Positions 40,148 to 49,969 are shown, numbered from the stretch's first letter. The stretch is DNA of 64,000 nt from Burkholderia gladioli (GCF_000959725.1 NZ_CP009323.1:248001-312000), one strand, 5' to 3'. The notes: a model not told the origin generated them from the letters alone. Numbers and translations are program-made.

Positions 40148-42652
40148 ATGTTGACCGATCGGCTATTCGCACGCTCGGCGCGAGCGTCCGGTGCGCCGGC
40201 CGAGTCGCAGCCGTCCCGTTGGCACCACGGCCCGTGGTGGTCCAATTCCTATCTGTTGACGCCGCTGCTGTCGATCCTGGTGTTCCTGGTGGTGATGAGC
40301 CTCATCCTGTGGAGCCTCAACCGCCGCGAACAACAACAGCAGGAAGACACCCTCTATCGCAACGTCGCCTGGGCGCAGCAGCAGATCCGCCTGTCGATGA
40401 CGAGCGCCCAGGAGCAACTGCAGGCCTTCGCGCGCGACATCGCGCTGGGCCGCGTCGACGAGCACGGCTTCCAGTCCGGCGTCGGCGACGTGATGCAGGC
40501 GCATCCCGAGATCCTCTACCTGAACTGGTATGTCGCGCCCGGCGCCGCGCGCTGGCCGGACATGCAGATCCCGGCGCTGGGTCAGCGCCTGGCCAAGCCG
40601 AACGACACCCAACTGGCCGAGATCGTGCGCGGCGCCTGGTCGGACGCCAGGCAAACGCGCCGGCAGGCCTACGCGGCGATAGCCTACGACGATTTCGGCA
40701 ACGGCTTCGTGACGCTGCAGACCCCGGTGATGCGCGACCGCGAATACCTGGGCTCGATCGCCGCGGTGTTCTCGGTCGAGGGCATCCTCAAGCACGACAT
40801 CCCGCCCGAGCTGTCGGCCAAGTACAAGATCTCGATCACCGACGTCAACAACCGCGAGCTGGCCTCGACCTCCTCGCGCCCGCGCCTGCCGCGCGACGCC
40901 CATTACGACCTGCCGCTGGACCCGCCCGGCCAGGGCCTGACGGTTCGCGTCTACGCCTACCCGCAGATGACGAACCTGACGAACAACACGCTCGTCTGGC
41001 TGGTCGCGGGCCTGTCCTGCTTCGTGCTCTGGAGCCTGTGGAGCCTCTGGAAGCACACCCGCCAGCGCTTCGAGGCGCAGCAGGCGCTGTACGCGGAAGC
41101 CTTCTTCCGGCGCGCGATGGAGAATTCGGTGCTGATCGGCATGCGCGTGCTGGACATGCACGGCCGCATCACCCACGTGAACCCGGCCTTCTGCCGCATG
41201 ACGGGCTGGGACGAGGCCGACCTGGTCGGCAAGACCGCGCCCTTCCCCTACTGGCCGCGCGACGCCTATCCCGAAATGCAGCGCCAGCTCGACATGACGC
41301 TGCGCGGCAAGGCGCCCTCCTCGGGCTTCGAGCTGCGGGTGCGCCGCAAGGACGCCTCGATGTTCCATGCGCGGCTCTATGTTTCGCCGCTGATCGACAG
41401 CTCGGGCCGCCAGACCGGCTGGATGTCGTCGATGACCGACATCACCGAGCCCAAGCGCGCCCGCGAGGAACTGGCCGCCGCCCACGAGCGCTTCACTACC
41501 GTGCTGGAGAGCCTGGACGCCGCGGTTTCGGTGCTGGCCGCCGACGAGGCCGAGCTGCTGTTCGCCAACCGCTACTACCGCCATCTGTTCGGCATCCGCC
41601 CCGACGGCCACCTGGAGTTGTCCGGCGGCGGCTTCGACAGCACCCAGGCCTCCTCCGACTCGATCGACATGGTCGACGCCTTCGCCGGCCTGCCGGCCAC
41701 GGCGCTGACCGAAAGCACGGCCGACGCGCAGGAAGTCTACGTCGAGAGCATCCAGAAGTGGTTCGAGGTGCGCCGCCAGTACATCCAGTGGGTGGACGGC
41801 CATCTGGCGCAGATGCAGATCGCCACCGACATCACCACCCGCAAGAAGGCCCAGGAACTGGCCCACCAGCAGGAAGAGAAGCTGCAGTTCACCAGCCGCC
41901 TGATGACGATGGGCGAGATGGCCTCGTCGATCGCGCACGAGCTGAACCAGCCGCTGGCGGCCATCAACAACTACTGCTCGGGCACCGTGGCGCTGGTCAA
42001 GAGCGGCCGCGGCACCGCCGAGACGCTGCTGCCGGCGCTCGAGAAGACCGCCCAGCAAGCGCTGCGCGCCGGCATGATCGTCAAGCGCATCCGCGAATTC
42101 GTGAAGCGCAGCGAGCCCAAGCGCCAGGCCGCGCGGGTGGCCGACATCGTGGCCGACGCGGTGGGCCTGGCCGAGATCGAGGCGCGCAAGCGACGAATCC
42201 GGATCGTCACGGAAATTCGCGCGAGAATGCCTATCATTTATGTCGACCCCGTGCTGATCGAGCAGGTGTTGATGAACCTGATGAAGAACGCGGCCGAGGC
42301 GATGGGCGAGGTCAAGGATCCGAACACCGACGGCCTGATCCGCGTGGTGGCCGACATCGAGGCCGGCTTCGTCGACATCCGTGTGATCGACCAGGGCCCG
42401 GGCGTGGACGAAGCGTCCGCCGAGCGCCTGTTCGAACCGTTCTACAGCACCAAGTCCGACGGCATGGGCATGGGGCTCAACATCTGTCGTTCGATCATCG
42501 AGTCGCACCGCGGTCGGCTCTGGGTCGTCAACAATATCGAGGCGGACGGCCGCGTTTCCGGCGCGACGTTCCATTGCAGCCTGCCCATCGGGGCACCCGA
42601 GGACCACGGCCGCAGCGGCGTGGCATCACATACTGTTACGGGAGAGATATGA
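40148..42652 (+). CDS. membrane-bound PAS-domain sensor histidine kinase (FixL-like)
   Basis: An 834-residue kinase. A membrane helix (about residues 36-57) is followed by a periplasmic sensor region (about 58-280) and a second helix (LVWLVAGLSCFVLWSLWSLW). Two PAS domains come next, the first around RRAMENSVLIGMRVLDMHGRI. The HisKA box is MASSIAHELNQPLAAINN and the HATPase domain has NLMKNAAEA, DQGPGVD and GMGMGLNICR. FixL-like refers to kinase type and partner; a heme-binding PAS is not evident. The signal is unknown. The gene overlaps the response regulator by four bases. Confidence 0.92.
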   Translation: MLTDRLFARSARASGAPAESQPSRWHHGPWWSNSYLLTPLLSILVFLVVMSLILWSLNRREQQQQEDTLYRNVAWAQQQIRLSMTSAQEQLQAFARDIALGRVDEHGFQSGVGDVMQAHPEILYLNWYVAPGAARWPDMQIPALGQRLAKPNDTQLAEIVRGAWSDARQTRRQAYAAIAYDDFGNGFVTLQTPVMRDREYLGSIAAVFSVEGILKHDIPPELSAKYKISITDVNNRELASTSSRPRLPRDAHYDLPLDPPGQGLTVRVYAYPQMTNLTNNTLVWLVAGLSCFVLWSLWSLWKHTRQRFEAQQALYAEAFFRRAMENSVLIGMRVLDMHGRITHVNPAFCRMTGWDEADLVGKTAPFPYWPRDAYPEMQRQLDMTLRGKAPSSGFELRVRRKDASMFHARLYVSPLIDSSGRQTGWMSSMTDITEPKRAREELAAAHERFTTVLESLDAAVSVLAADEAELLFANRYYRHLFGIRPDGHLELSGGGFDSTQASSDSIDMVDAFAGLPATALTESTADAQEVYVESIQKWFEVRRQYIQWVDGHLAQMQIATDITTRKKAQELAHQQEEKLQFTSRLMTMGEMASSIAHELNQPLAAINNYCSGTVALVKSGRGTAETLLPALEKTAQQALRAGMIVKRIREFVKRSEPKRQAARVADIVADAVGLAEIEARKRRIRIVTEIRARMPIIYVDPVLIEQVLMNLMKNAAEAMGEVKDPNTDGLIRVVADIEAGFVDIRVIDQGPGVDEASAERLFEPFYSTKSDGMGMGLNICRSIIESHRGRLWVVNNIEADGRVSGATFHCSLPIGAPEDHGRSGVASHTVTGEI

Positions 42653-43287
42653 ATAGCCCTGTCACCACCCCTCAGGAAACCGTCTTTGTCGTCGACGATG
42701 ACGAGGCCGTGCGCGATTCGCTGCGCTGGCTGCTGGAGGCGAACGGCTATCGCGTGCAATGCTTCTCGAGCGCCGAGCAGTTTCTCGACGGCTATCAGCC
42801 GGCCCTGCAGGCCGGCCAGATCGCCTGCCTGATCCTCGACGTGCGGATGTCGGGCATGAGCGGCCTGGAGTTGCAGGAACGCCTGATCGCCGACAACGCA
42901 GCGCTGCCGATCATCTTCGTGACGGGCCACGGCGACGTGCCGATGGCGGTCTCGACCATGAAGAAGGGCGCGATGGACTTCATCGAGAAGCCCTTCGACG
43001 AGGCCGAGCTGCGCAAGCTGGTCGAGCGCATGCTCGACAAGGCCCGCAACGAGAGCAAGAGCGTCCAGGAGCAGCGCGCCGCCAGCGAGCGCCTGTCCAA
43101 GCTGACCGCGCGCGAGCAGCAGGTGCTCGAGCGCATCATCGCGGGGCGCCTGAACAAGCAGATCGCCGACGATCTCGGCATCAGCATCAAGACGGTCGAG
43201 GCGCACCGCGCCAACATCATGGAAAAGCTCAACGTCAACACGGTCGCGGACCTGCTGCGTCTCGCGCTGTCGAAGAAGCAGGCCTGA
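42649..43287 (+). CDS. FixJ-type (LuxR-family) response regulator
   Basis: A 212-residue regulator. The receiver domain has the acidic pocket VVDDDEA, the phospho-acceptor D64 (LILDVRMSG), TGHGDVPMAV and the conserved lysine in FIEKPFDE. A LuxR/NarL-type helix-turn-helix follows at about residues 145-207 (LTAREQQVLERIIAGRLNKQIAD). ATGA overlap with the kinase gene means they are translated as a pair. The divergent pyruvate dehydrogenase operon is a plausible target, by position only. Confidence 0.95.
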   Translation: MNSPVTTPQETVFVVDDDEAVRDSLRWLLEANGYRVQCFSSAEQFLDGYQPALQAGQIACLILDVRMSGMSGLELQERLIADNAALPIIFVTGHGDVPMAVSTMKKGAMDFIEKPFDEAELRKLVERMLDKARNESKSVQEQRAASERLSKLTAREQQVLERIIAGRLNKQIADDLGISIKTVEAHRANIMEKLNVNTVADLLRLALSKKQA

Positions 43288-43684
43288 GCGCGTAACGCGC
43301 CGCCCTGTCACGCCCCGGCCACGGGGCTGGCGAGGGCGCGTGATCCCGGGGGCGCTTGCGTTGATCTGCTTGCCTTCCCGACCTGCCGCTTGATGGACCG
43401 CCGCGGCATCCGCGTTGCGACCCGGGTCGCCGCGCGGATGCCGCGGCCTTGCATTCGGCGCCCGCGCGGCCGGCCCGGCTGGCCCGAACGTCCCGGCGCG
43501 GCCATGCCCCGCCCGTGACGACGCCCGCCGCCGGTCGTGCCCCCCCATCCATCGCGCCGTCATGGCGCCCCATCGCCGGATCGATGTCGGGTCCCGGCAG
43601 GCGATGGGTATAATTCCGTGCTTTGCAGCGGCGCCCCCGCCGGGCCGCCGCGCCGGCTTTTCCCTATTCGGATCGAATCCCACC
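43288..43684. other. intergenic region before folD
   Basis: 397 bases without a supported gene. The only convincing element is the TATAAT near the end (43609-43614). The GC-rich part has short frames but none with a ribosome-binding sequence or recognisable product. Confidence 0.5.
43609..43614 (+). promoter_or_regulatory. putative folD promoter -10 element
   Basis: A perfect TATAAT in a very GC-rich stretch. Transcription would start near 43621, leaving a leader of about 64 bases before the folD ATG. The -35 is poor. Confidence 0.5.
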
Positions 43685-44545
43685 ATGACAGCCACCCTGA
43701 TCGACGGCAACGCCCTTTCGAAGACCCTGCGCGCGCAAGCGGCCGAACGCGCCGCCGCGCTGAGCGCGCGCGGCCATCGCCCCGGCCTCGCGGTCGTGCT
43801 GGTCGGCGACAACCCGGCCAGCGAAGTCTATGTCCGCAACAAGATCAAGGCCTGCGAGGACAACGGCTTCTATTCGAAGAAGGACGTCTACCCGGCGACG
43901 CTGTCCGAAGCCGACCTGCTGGCCCATATCGACGCGCTGAACCGCGACCCGCAGATCCACGGCATCCTGGTGCAACTGCCGCTGCCGGGCCATATCGACA
44001 GCCACAAGGTGATCGAGGCGATCGCGCCCGAGAAGGACGTGGACGGCTTCCACGTCGCCAATGCCGGCGCGCTGATGACCGGCAAGCCGCTGTTCCGCCC
44101 CTGCACGCCCTATGGCGTGATGAAGATGTTCGAGGCGCATGGCATTGACCTGAGCGGCGCCAACGCGGTGGTGATCGGCCGCTCGAACATCGTCGGCAAG
44201 CCGATGGCGATGCTGCTGCTCGAGGCCGGCGCGACGGTCACCATCTGCCACAGCAAGACCCGCGACCTGGCCGCCCACACGCGCCAGGCCGACGTGGTGG
44301 TGGCCGCGGTCGGCAAGCGCAACGTGCTGACCGCCGACATGATCAAGCCCGGCGCGGTGGTGATCGACGTCGGCATGAATCGCAACGAGGCAGGCAAGCT
44401 CTGCGGCGACGTCGATTTCGACGGCCTGCGCGAGGTGGCCGGCTTCATCACGCCGGTGCCGGGCGGGGTCGGCCCGATGACGATCACGATGCTGCTGATC
44501 AACACGCTCGAAGCCGCCGAACGCGCGGCCGACGCGGCGGCCTGA
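43685..44545 (+). CDS. folD: methylenetetrahydrofolate dehydrogenase/cyclohydrolase
   Basis: Bifunctional one-carbon enzyme converting 5,10-methylene- to 10-formyl-tetrahydrofolate with NADP. The 286-residue protein has the family signatures [42 protein letters not shown] and [13 protein letters not shown] take the ATG giving MTATLIDG rather than the longer frame upstream. It is monocistronic; the 296 bases up to prlC contain no supported gene. Confidence 0.98.
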   Translation: MTATLIDGNALSKTLRAQAAERAAALSARGHRPGLAVVLVGDNPASEVYVRNKIKACEDNGFYSKKDVYPATLSEADLLAHIDALNRDPQIHGILVQLPLPGHIDSHKVIEAIAPEKDVDGFHVANAGALMTGKPLFRPCTPYGVMKMFEAHGIDLSGANAVVIGRSNIVGKPMAMLLLEAGATVTICHSKTRDLAAHTRQADVVVAAVGKRNVLTADMIKPGAVVIDVGMNRNEAGKLCGDVDFDGLREVAGFITPVPGGVGPMTITMLLINTLEAAERAADAAA

Positions 44546-44841
44546 GCGCCCGGGGCCCGGTCGAGCCGCGCAGGCTTCGGCCGGCTTCCCGGGCCCCGCC
44601 CCGCCGCCTGCCGGCGGGGCGCTTCCCCGCTTTTCGCCCCCGCTGCTCGTTTTCGCCCCCTCCCCGTCGCGCCGTCTTCCCGCCCCGCTTTTCCCCGAGC
44701 CGCCGCCCGCCCCGTCGCGCCGCCAATCACCTCGTTAGAAACTTCCGATTGGAAACCGGCCACACCGCCCCAATAATGTCGACATGCCGCGGCCTCGCTG
44801 CCGCGCCCGTTGAACCGAATTCCGACCCCGCAGGGAGCACC

Positions 44842-46935
44842 ATGTCCGTCAGCGCCAATGCCAACCCGCTTCTCGATTTCTCCGGCCTGCCCCGCTTCGG
44901 CGAGATCCGTCCCGAACACGTGACGCCCGCCCTCGATACGCTGCTCGAACAGGCGGAAGACGCCGTCGCCCGTGCCGCCGACCCGGCCACGCCCGCCACC
45001 TGGAACGAGGTGGTGGAAGCCGTCGAGCGCGTGACCGAGCCGCTCGGCCGCGCCTGGGGCATCGTTGGCCACCTGAACGCGGTGGCCGACACGCCGGAGC
45101 TGCGCGCGACCTACGGCGAGAACCTGCCGCGCGTGACCGAATTCTGGTCGAGCGTGGGGCAGAACCTCGCGCTCTACGAGAAGTACAAGGCGATCGCCGC
45201 CGGCGCCGAATACGCCACGCTGAGCGCCGAGCGCCGCAAGATCCTCGACAACTCGCTGCGCGACTTCCGCCTGTCGGGCGCCGAGCTGCCCGAGGCGCAG
45301 AAGCCGCGCTTCGCCGAGCTGCAGGAGCAGCAGGCCGCGCTCTCGAAGGCCTTCTCGGACCACGTGCTCGACGCCACCAACGGCTACGCCTACTACGCCG
45401 AATCGGAAGACCAGCTCGCCGGCCTGCCCGACGACGCGATCGCCGCCGCACGCGAGGCCGCGCAGCGCGAGGACAAGGCCGGCTGGAAGTTCACCCTGCA
45501 CTTCCCCTCCTACTTCCCGGTCCTGCAATACGCCGACAACCGCGCGATGCGCGAGACCCTGTACCGCGCCTACGTCACGCGCGCCTCGGAACTGGGCCCG
45601 CAATACGGCGGCGGCAAGGCCGAATGGGACAACACCAAGGTGGTGGCCGAGACGCTCGCGCTGCGCCGCGAGGAAGCCGTGATGCTCGGCTACGCGAACT
45701 TCGCGGAAGTGTCGCTGGCGCCGAAGATGGCCGAATCGCCGGCCCAGGTCACGGCCTTCCTGGAGGACCTGGCGGTGCGCGCGCGTCCGCACGCCGAGCG
45801 CGACTGGGACGAGTTGCGCGCCTTCGCCGCCGGCACGCTCGGCATGAGCGAGCTGGCGCCCTGGGACGTCGCCTACGCGGCCGAGAAGCTGCGCGAGCAG
45901 CGCTACGCGTTCTCGGAAAACGAGGTCAAGCAGTACTTCCCGGAACCGGCCGTGCTGAAGGGCCTGTTCACCGTCACCGAGACGCTGTTCGGCGTGAAGA
46001 TCCGCCGCGACGAGGCGCCGGTCTGGCATCCCGACGTGCGCTTCTTCCGCGTCGAGAACGCCGACGGCAGCCTGGTCGCGCAGTTCTATCTCGACCTCTA
46101 CGCGCGCGAGGGCAAGCGCGGCGGCGCCTGGATGGACGATGCGCGCTCGCGCGCCCGACGCGCGGCCGGCCTGCAGACGCCGGTGGCCTACCTGACCTGC
46201 AACTTCTCGGCGCCGATCGGCGACAAGCCGGCCTGCTTCACGCACGACGAAGTGATCACGCTGTTCCACGAGTTCGGCCATGGCCTGCACCACATGCTCA
46301 CGCGCGTCGACGAGCTCGGCGTGTCGGGCATCAACGGCGTGGAATGGGATGCGGTCGAGCTGCCCTCGCAGTTCATGGAGAACTTCTGCTGGGAATGGGA
46401 CGTGCTGCCCTCGATGTCCTCGCACGTCGAGACCGGCGCCTCGCTGCCGCGCGCGCTGTTCGACAAGATGCTGGCCGCGAAGAACTTCCAGAGCGGGCTG
46501 GGCACACTGCGCCAGATCGTGTTCTCGATGTACGACATGCTGCTGCACGTCGATTTCGATCCGGCCGGCGCCAGCAACGCGGTGGAGTTCGCGCGCGAGA
46601 TCAACGAGCGCTTCCACGTGATCCCGCAGGCACCGTTCTCGCGCTGGCCGAACACCTTCAGCCATATCTTCGCGGGCGGTTACGCGGCCGGCTACTACAG
46701 CTACAAGTGGGCCGAGGTGCTGTCGGCCGACGCCTACGCGGCCTTCGAGGAAGCGGCCAAGGCGAGCGGCACGGTGCTCGACGCGGCCACCGGCACGCGC
46801 TATCGCCGCGAGATCCTCGAAGTGGGCGGCAGCCGACCGGCGATGGACTCGTTCAAGGCCTTCCGCGGCCGCGAGCCGGAGATCGACGCGCTGCTGCGCC
46901 ACAACGGCATGGCCGCCGGCACGCAGCCGCACTGA
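44842..46935 (+). CDS. prlC: oligopeptidase A (M3 zinc metallopeptidase)
   Basis: Cytoplasmic oligopeptidase that degrades short peptides, including signal peptides. The 697-residue protein has the zinc motif HEFGH (in ITLFHEFGHGLHHML) and the third ligand region in DAVELPSQFMENFCWE. It starts at the ATG giving MSVSANANPLLDF, preceded by GCAGGGAGCACC. It is an M3A family member; dipeptidyl carboxypeptidase Dcp is the nearest alternative, but length and start favour PrlC. Confidence 0.95.
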   Translation: MSVSANANPLLDFSGLPRFGEIRPEHVTPALDTLLEQAEDAVARAADPATPATWNEVVEAVERVTEPLGRAWGIVGHLNAVADTPELRATYGENLPRVTEFWSSVGQNLALYEKYKAIAAGAEYATLSAERRKILDNSLRDFRLSGAELPEAQKPRFAELQEQQAALSKAFSDHVLDATNGYAYYAESEDQLAGLPDDAIAAAREAAQREDKAGWKFTLHFPSYFPVLQYADNRAMRETLYRAYVTRASELGPQYGGGKAEWDNTKVVAETLALRREEAVMLGYANFAEVSLAPKMAESPAQVTAFLEDLAVRARPHAERDWDELRAFAAGTLGMSELAPWDVAYAAEKLREQRYAFSENEVKQYFPEPAVLKGLFTVTETLFGVKIRRDEAPVWHPDVRFFRVENADGSLVAQFYLDLYAREGKRGGAWMDDARSRARRAAGLQTPVAYLTCNFSAPIGDKPACFTHDEVITLFHEFGHGLHHMLTRVDELGVSGINGVEWDAVELPSQFMENFCWEWDVLPSMSSHVETGASLPRALFDKMLAAKNFQSGLGTLRQIVFSMYDMLLHVDFDPAGASNAVEFAREINERFHVIPQAPFSRWPNTFSHIFAGGYAAGYYSYKWAEVLSADAYAAFEEAAKASGTVLDAATGTRYRREILEVGGSRPAMDSFKAFRGREPEIDALLRHNGMAAGTQPH

Positions 46936-47007
46936 GGCGCCGCCAGGGCGCCTGATCGACACGCGCCGGCCGTAGCCGGCACGTGTCGAATATGTCGAAC
47001 ACCGACC

Positions 47008-47040
47008 AACGGCATCCACCTCGCGTGGATGCCGTTTTTT
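47008..47040. terminator. rho-independent terminator after prlC
   Basis: ACGGCATCCAC, loop CTCGC, then GTGGATGCCGT followed by TTTTT. It ends prlC on the plus strand; its T-run touches the dinB stop codon on the other strand. Confidence 0.92.
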
Positions 47041-48212
47041 CATGCGCACGCGCTGTCCGCTTCGTCGTCACCCTCCTCGATCGAGACTTCGGGCGCCGGG
47101 TCCTCGTCGTCGTCGAACAACGCGATCTGGCCGTGGCGCTCGGCCGTGTCCTCGTCGACCCTCACGCCCACGCCGAGCAGCCGCACCGGCTGGCGCCGCC
47201 GCTCCAGTCCCTTCTCGAGCAGCGCGACGGCCGTGCCCGCATCGCTGCGATCGGCCACGCACTCGACCGTGGTGCGCTGGAAATCGGCGAAGCGGATCTT
47301 CACGAACAGCTTGCGGATGGTCTTGCGCGAGTGGGTGCGCTCGATGCGCGTGTCGAGCTGGACCACCAGCTTGCGCAGTTCCTCGGCGCACTGCTCGGGC
47401 GTGACGAGATCGGCCACATAGGTGGTCTCCACGCTGACCGACTTGCGCTCGCGATCGGCATGCACGCGCCGCTCGTCGATGCCGCGCGAGAGCTCGTGCA
47501 GACGCCGGCCGAAGGCGCCGAACTCGCGATGCAGGTCGAACAGCGACCAGTCGCGCAACTGCGCGCAGGTCTCGATGCCGAGCCGTTCGAGCCTCCCGGC
47601 GGTCACCCGGCCGACGCCGAACAGCTTGCGCACCGGCAGCGCCGCCACGAAGGCCTCGACCTGATGCGGGCGCACCACGAACAGGCCGTCGGGCTTGTTC
47701 CAGTCGGAGGCGATCTTGGCGATGAACTTGTTCGGCGCGACGCCGGCCGAGACCGTCACGCCGACCGTGTCGCGCACGCGCTCGCGGATCTCGCGCGCGA
47801 TCAGGGTGGCGCTGCCCTGGCAGCGCTCGGTGCCGCTGACGTCGAGATAGGCCTCGTCGAGCGAGAGCGGCTCGACCTCGGGCGTGTAGTCGCGATAGAT
47901 CGCCATGATCGCGCGCGAGGCGATGCGGTACTTGTCCATCGAGGGCGGCAGGATCAGCAGCTCGGGGCACTTGCGCACCGCCAGCGCCGAGGACATCGCC
48001 GAATGCACGCCGAAGCGCCGCGCCTCGTAGTTGCAGGTGGCGATCACGCCGCGCCGGTCGGGCCGCCCACCCACCGCGAGCGGCCGGCCGCGCAGCGAGG
48101 GATCGTCGCGCATCTCGACCGAGGCGTAGAAGCAGTCGCAGTCGAGGTGGATGATCTTGCGCGCGAACCCGGCCGCGCCGCCCGGCGAGGCGGACGGCGC
48201 GGCGGATTCCAT
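47040..48212 (-). CDS. dinB: DNA polymerase IV (Y-family translesion polymerase)
   Basis: Error-prone lesion-bypass polymerase. From MESAAPSAS it has 390 residues. Catalytic motifs are HLDCDCFYASVE and SLDEAYLDVS. The helix-hairpin-helix thumb (VRKLFGVGRVTAGRLERLG) and the little-finger domain follow. A longer TTG-started frame (48257) exists, but that TTG lies inside the LexA box, so the ATG at 48212 is preferred. The C-terminal tail is acidic; I see no clear beta-clamp-binding QLxLF motif at the very end, though an IALFDDD segment near the end may serve. Confidence 0.95.
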   Translation of the reverse strand: MESAAPSASPGGAAGFARKIIHLDCDCFYASVEMRDDPSLRGRPLAVGGRPDRRGVIATCNYEARRFGVHSAMSSALAVRKCPELLILPPSMDKYRIASRAIMAIYRDYTPEVEPLSLDEAYLDVSGTERCQGSATLIAREIRERVRDTVGVTVSAGVAPNKFIAKIASDWNKPDGLFVVRPHQVEAFVAALPVRKLFGVGRVTAGRLERLGIETCAQLRDWSLFDLHREFGAFGRRLHELSRGIDERRVHADRERKSVSVETTYVADLVTPEQCAEELRKLVVQLDTRIERTHSRKTIRKLFVKIRFADFQRTTVECVADRSDAGTAVALLEKGLERRRQPVRLLGVGVRVDEDTAERHGQIALFDDDEDPAPEVSIEEGDDEADSACA

Positions 48213-48249
48213 GGCGGGGGCGGCAGCGAGCGGTTTCAAGGTGACGACA

Positions 48250-48265
48250 CTGTACAAAAAAACAG
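48250..48265 (-). promoter_or_regulatory. LexA (SOS) box of dinB
   Basis: CTGTACAAAAAAACAG is a perfect CTGT-N8-ACAG, 38 bases upstream of the dinB ATG. It lies within a wider dyad (CGACACTG ... CAGTGTCG). It implies repression by LexA and induction by DNA damage. Confidence 0.9.
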
Positions 48266-48347
48266 TGTCGCCGTGTTGAGGGATCGCTTGGAAAAGATAA
48301 AGGGTTGGAGCAGCCGCGCGGCATTGCGATGCCGCGCCATGCCGCCC

Positions 48348-48989
48348 TTATTGCCGGAACACGGCCAGCTTGGTGGCGAGCCCGAGGAAGAAGGCGCCCA
48401 GCGTGCGGTCGATCCAGGCCGCCATGCGCCGGCTGGCGCGAAAACGCTGTGCCAGGCGATCGCCGAACAGGATCAGCGGCGGCTCGATCACGGCCGCCAC
48501 CGCGATGATCAGCACGCCGTGCAGGCCGAGCTGCAGCGGCACCGGCCCGGCGCCGGCCACCACGAACTGCGGCAGCAGGGCCAGGAAGAAGATCGCGACC
48601 TTGGGGTTGAGGATGTCGATCAGCACGCCCTGCAGGAACACCTGCATGGGGCTGCGTTGGCGGGTCGGCTCGTCGAGCTGGAAGGCGACCGACTTCGACC
48701 GGAGCGCCTGGATGCCGAGCCAGCTCAGGTAGATCACGCCCACCCACTTCACCACCAGGAACAGGCTGGCCGAGGTGTAGAGGATCGCCGACAGGCCGAT
48801 CGCGGCGCACATCACATGGAATAGCGCGCCGCTCCAGACCCCGAGCATCGCGGCGAAACCGTGGCGCCGGCCGCTCTTGACGGTATGGCCGAGCATGAAG
48901 GCCAGGTCCGGCCCCGGCGTGACGTTGAGCAGCACGGCCATGCCCAGGAAGGCCAGCCAGTGGGCGGAATCGTAGTGGAGCATCGCCAT
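48348..48989 (-). CDS. LysE/RhtB-family amino acid exporter
   Basis: A 213-residue membrane protein with about six predicted helices. The LysE-family signature MAVLLNVTPGPDLAFMLGHT lies near the N-terminus, with GVWSGALFHVMCAAIGLSA and FLQGVLIDILNPKVAIFFLALLPQF further on. Members export basic amino acids, threonine or homoserine lactones; the substrate here cannot be read. I start at MAMLHYDSAH; a frame extending 20 codons further upstream lacks family similarity. Confidence 0.92.
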   Translation of the reverse strand: MAMLHYDSAHWLAFLGMAVLLNVTPGPDLAFMLGHTVKSGRRHGFAAMLGVWSGALFHVMCAAIGLSAILYTSASLFLVVKWVGVIYLSWLGIQALRSKSVAFQLDEPTRQRSPMQVFLQGVLIDILNPKVAIFFLALLPQFVVAGAGPVPLQLGLHGVLIIAVAAVIEPPLILFGDRLAQRFRASRRMAAWIDRTLGAFFLGLATKLAVFRQ

Positions 48990-49247
48990 CCCCTGAATTC
49001 GATCGGCGGCACGGATCGCCTCGCGCGTCGTGCCTGTCCGGCAGAGCATACGGCAGGCGCTTTCGCCCGATCAATCCCCGCGTGCGCCGCCGTGTGCCTG
49101 CGTCGTGTGCCGCGCGGGCGGCTCGACGCACCGTCACGGTCGGATCGCTTGAGGATCCGTACCGGTCGTTCGGACTCCAGGTGTACCGCCGCGCGCCGGG
49201 TTCGCCGCCTATACTCGACCAGCCCAATCACCAACAGGAACACCGGA

Positions 49248-49940
49248 ATGAAGACGATCGGCCTGATCGGCGGGATGAGCTGGGAATCGTCGGCGGAATA
49301 CTACCGGATGATCAACCGCGCCTCGAAGGCGCGGCACGGCGGCCACCACAACGCGAAGAGCGTGATGGTGACGGTCGATTTCGCCGAGATCGAGGCGCTG
49401 CAGCGCGCCCGGGACTGGGACGCGCTCGGCGCGCGCATGGCCGACGCGGCGCGACAGTTGCAGTCGGCCGGCGCCGACGTCGTGGTGCTGACCACCAACA
49501 CCATGCATCGCGTGGCCGACGCGATCGAGCGCGCGGTCACGCTGCCCTTCCTGCACATCGCCGATCCGACCGGCGCCGCGCTGCGCGCGGCCGGCGTGGA
49601 GCGGGTCGCCCTGCTCGGCACGCGCTACACCATGGAACTGCCGTTCTACGCGGCGCGGCTGGCCGAGCGTTTCGGCATCGAGGTGCTGACGCCGGACGCC
49701 GAGGATCGCGACACGGTCCATCGCGTGATCTACGAGGAGCTTTGCCACGGCCTGATCGAGCCGGCCTCGCGCGCCGCCTACGCGGCCATCATCGGCCGGC
49801 TGGCCGCGCGCGGCGCGCAGGCGGTGATCCTCGGCTGCACCGAGATCACGCTGCTGATCGGCGAGCGCGATTCGCCGCTGCCGGTGTTCGATACCACCGC
49901 GCTGCACGCGCAGGCCGCGGTGGATTTCGCGGCGGCCTGA
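49248..49940 (+). CDS. aspartate/glutamate racemase-family amino acid racemase (YgeA-like)
   Basis: A 230-residue PLP-independent racemase. The two catalytic positions are T83 (in VVLTTNTMHR) and C197 (in VILGCTEITLL). This Thr/Cys pair at the same numbering is known for E. coli YgeA, a racemase with broad specificity, in contrast to the Cys/Cys pair of ordinary aspartate racemases. The start ATG follows CAGGAACACC. It is divergent from the LysE-type exporter, 258 bases away; the two might jointly handle D- or L-amino acids, but that is speculative. Confidence 0.9.
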   Translation: MKTIGLIGGMSWESSAEYYRMINRASKARHGGHHNAKSVMVTVDFAEIEALQRARDWDALGARMADAARQLQSAGADVVVLTTNTMHRVADAIERAVTLPFLHIADPTGAALRAAGVERVALLGTRYTMELPFYAARLAERFGIEVLTPDAEDRDTVHRVIYEELCHGLIEPASRAAYAAIIGRLAARGAQAVILGCTEITLLIGERDSPLPVFDTTALHAQAAVDFAAA

Positions 49941-49969
49941 ACTTCGCCCGGACGACGCCAGCCGCTGCC

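Noticed and set aside
44110..47049. 979-codon minus frame opposite folD and prlC
   Set aside because: Antisense shadow without any domain; both genes on the plus strand are certain.
46983..48824. 613-codon plus frame opposite dinB and the LysE-type gene
   Set aside because: The translation is His/Arg/Asp/Ala-rich low complexity, and the dinB catalytic motifs are on the other strand.
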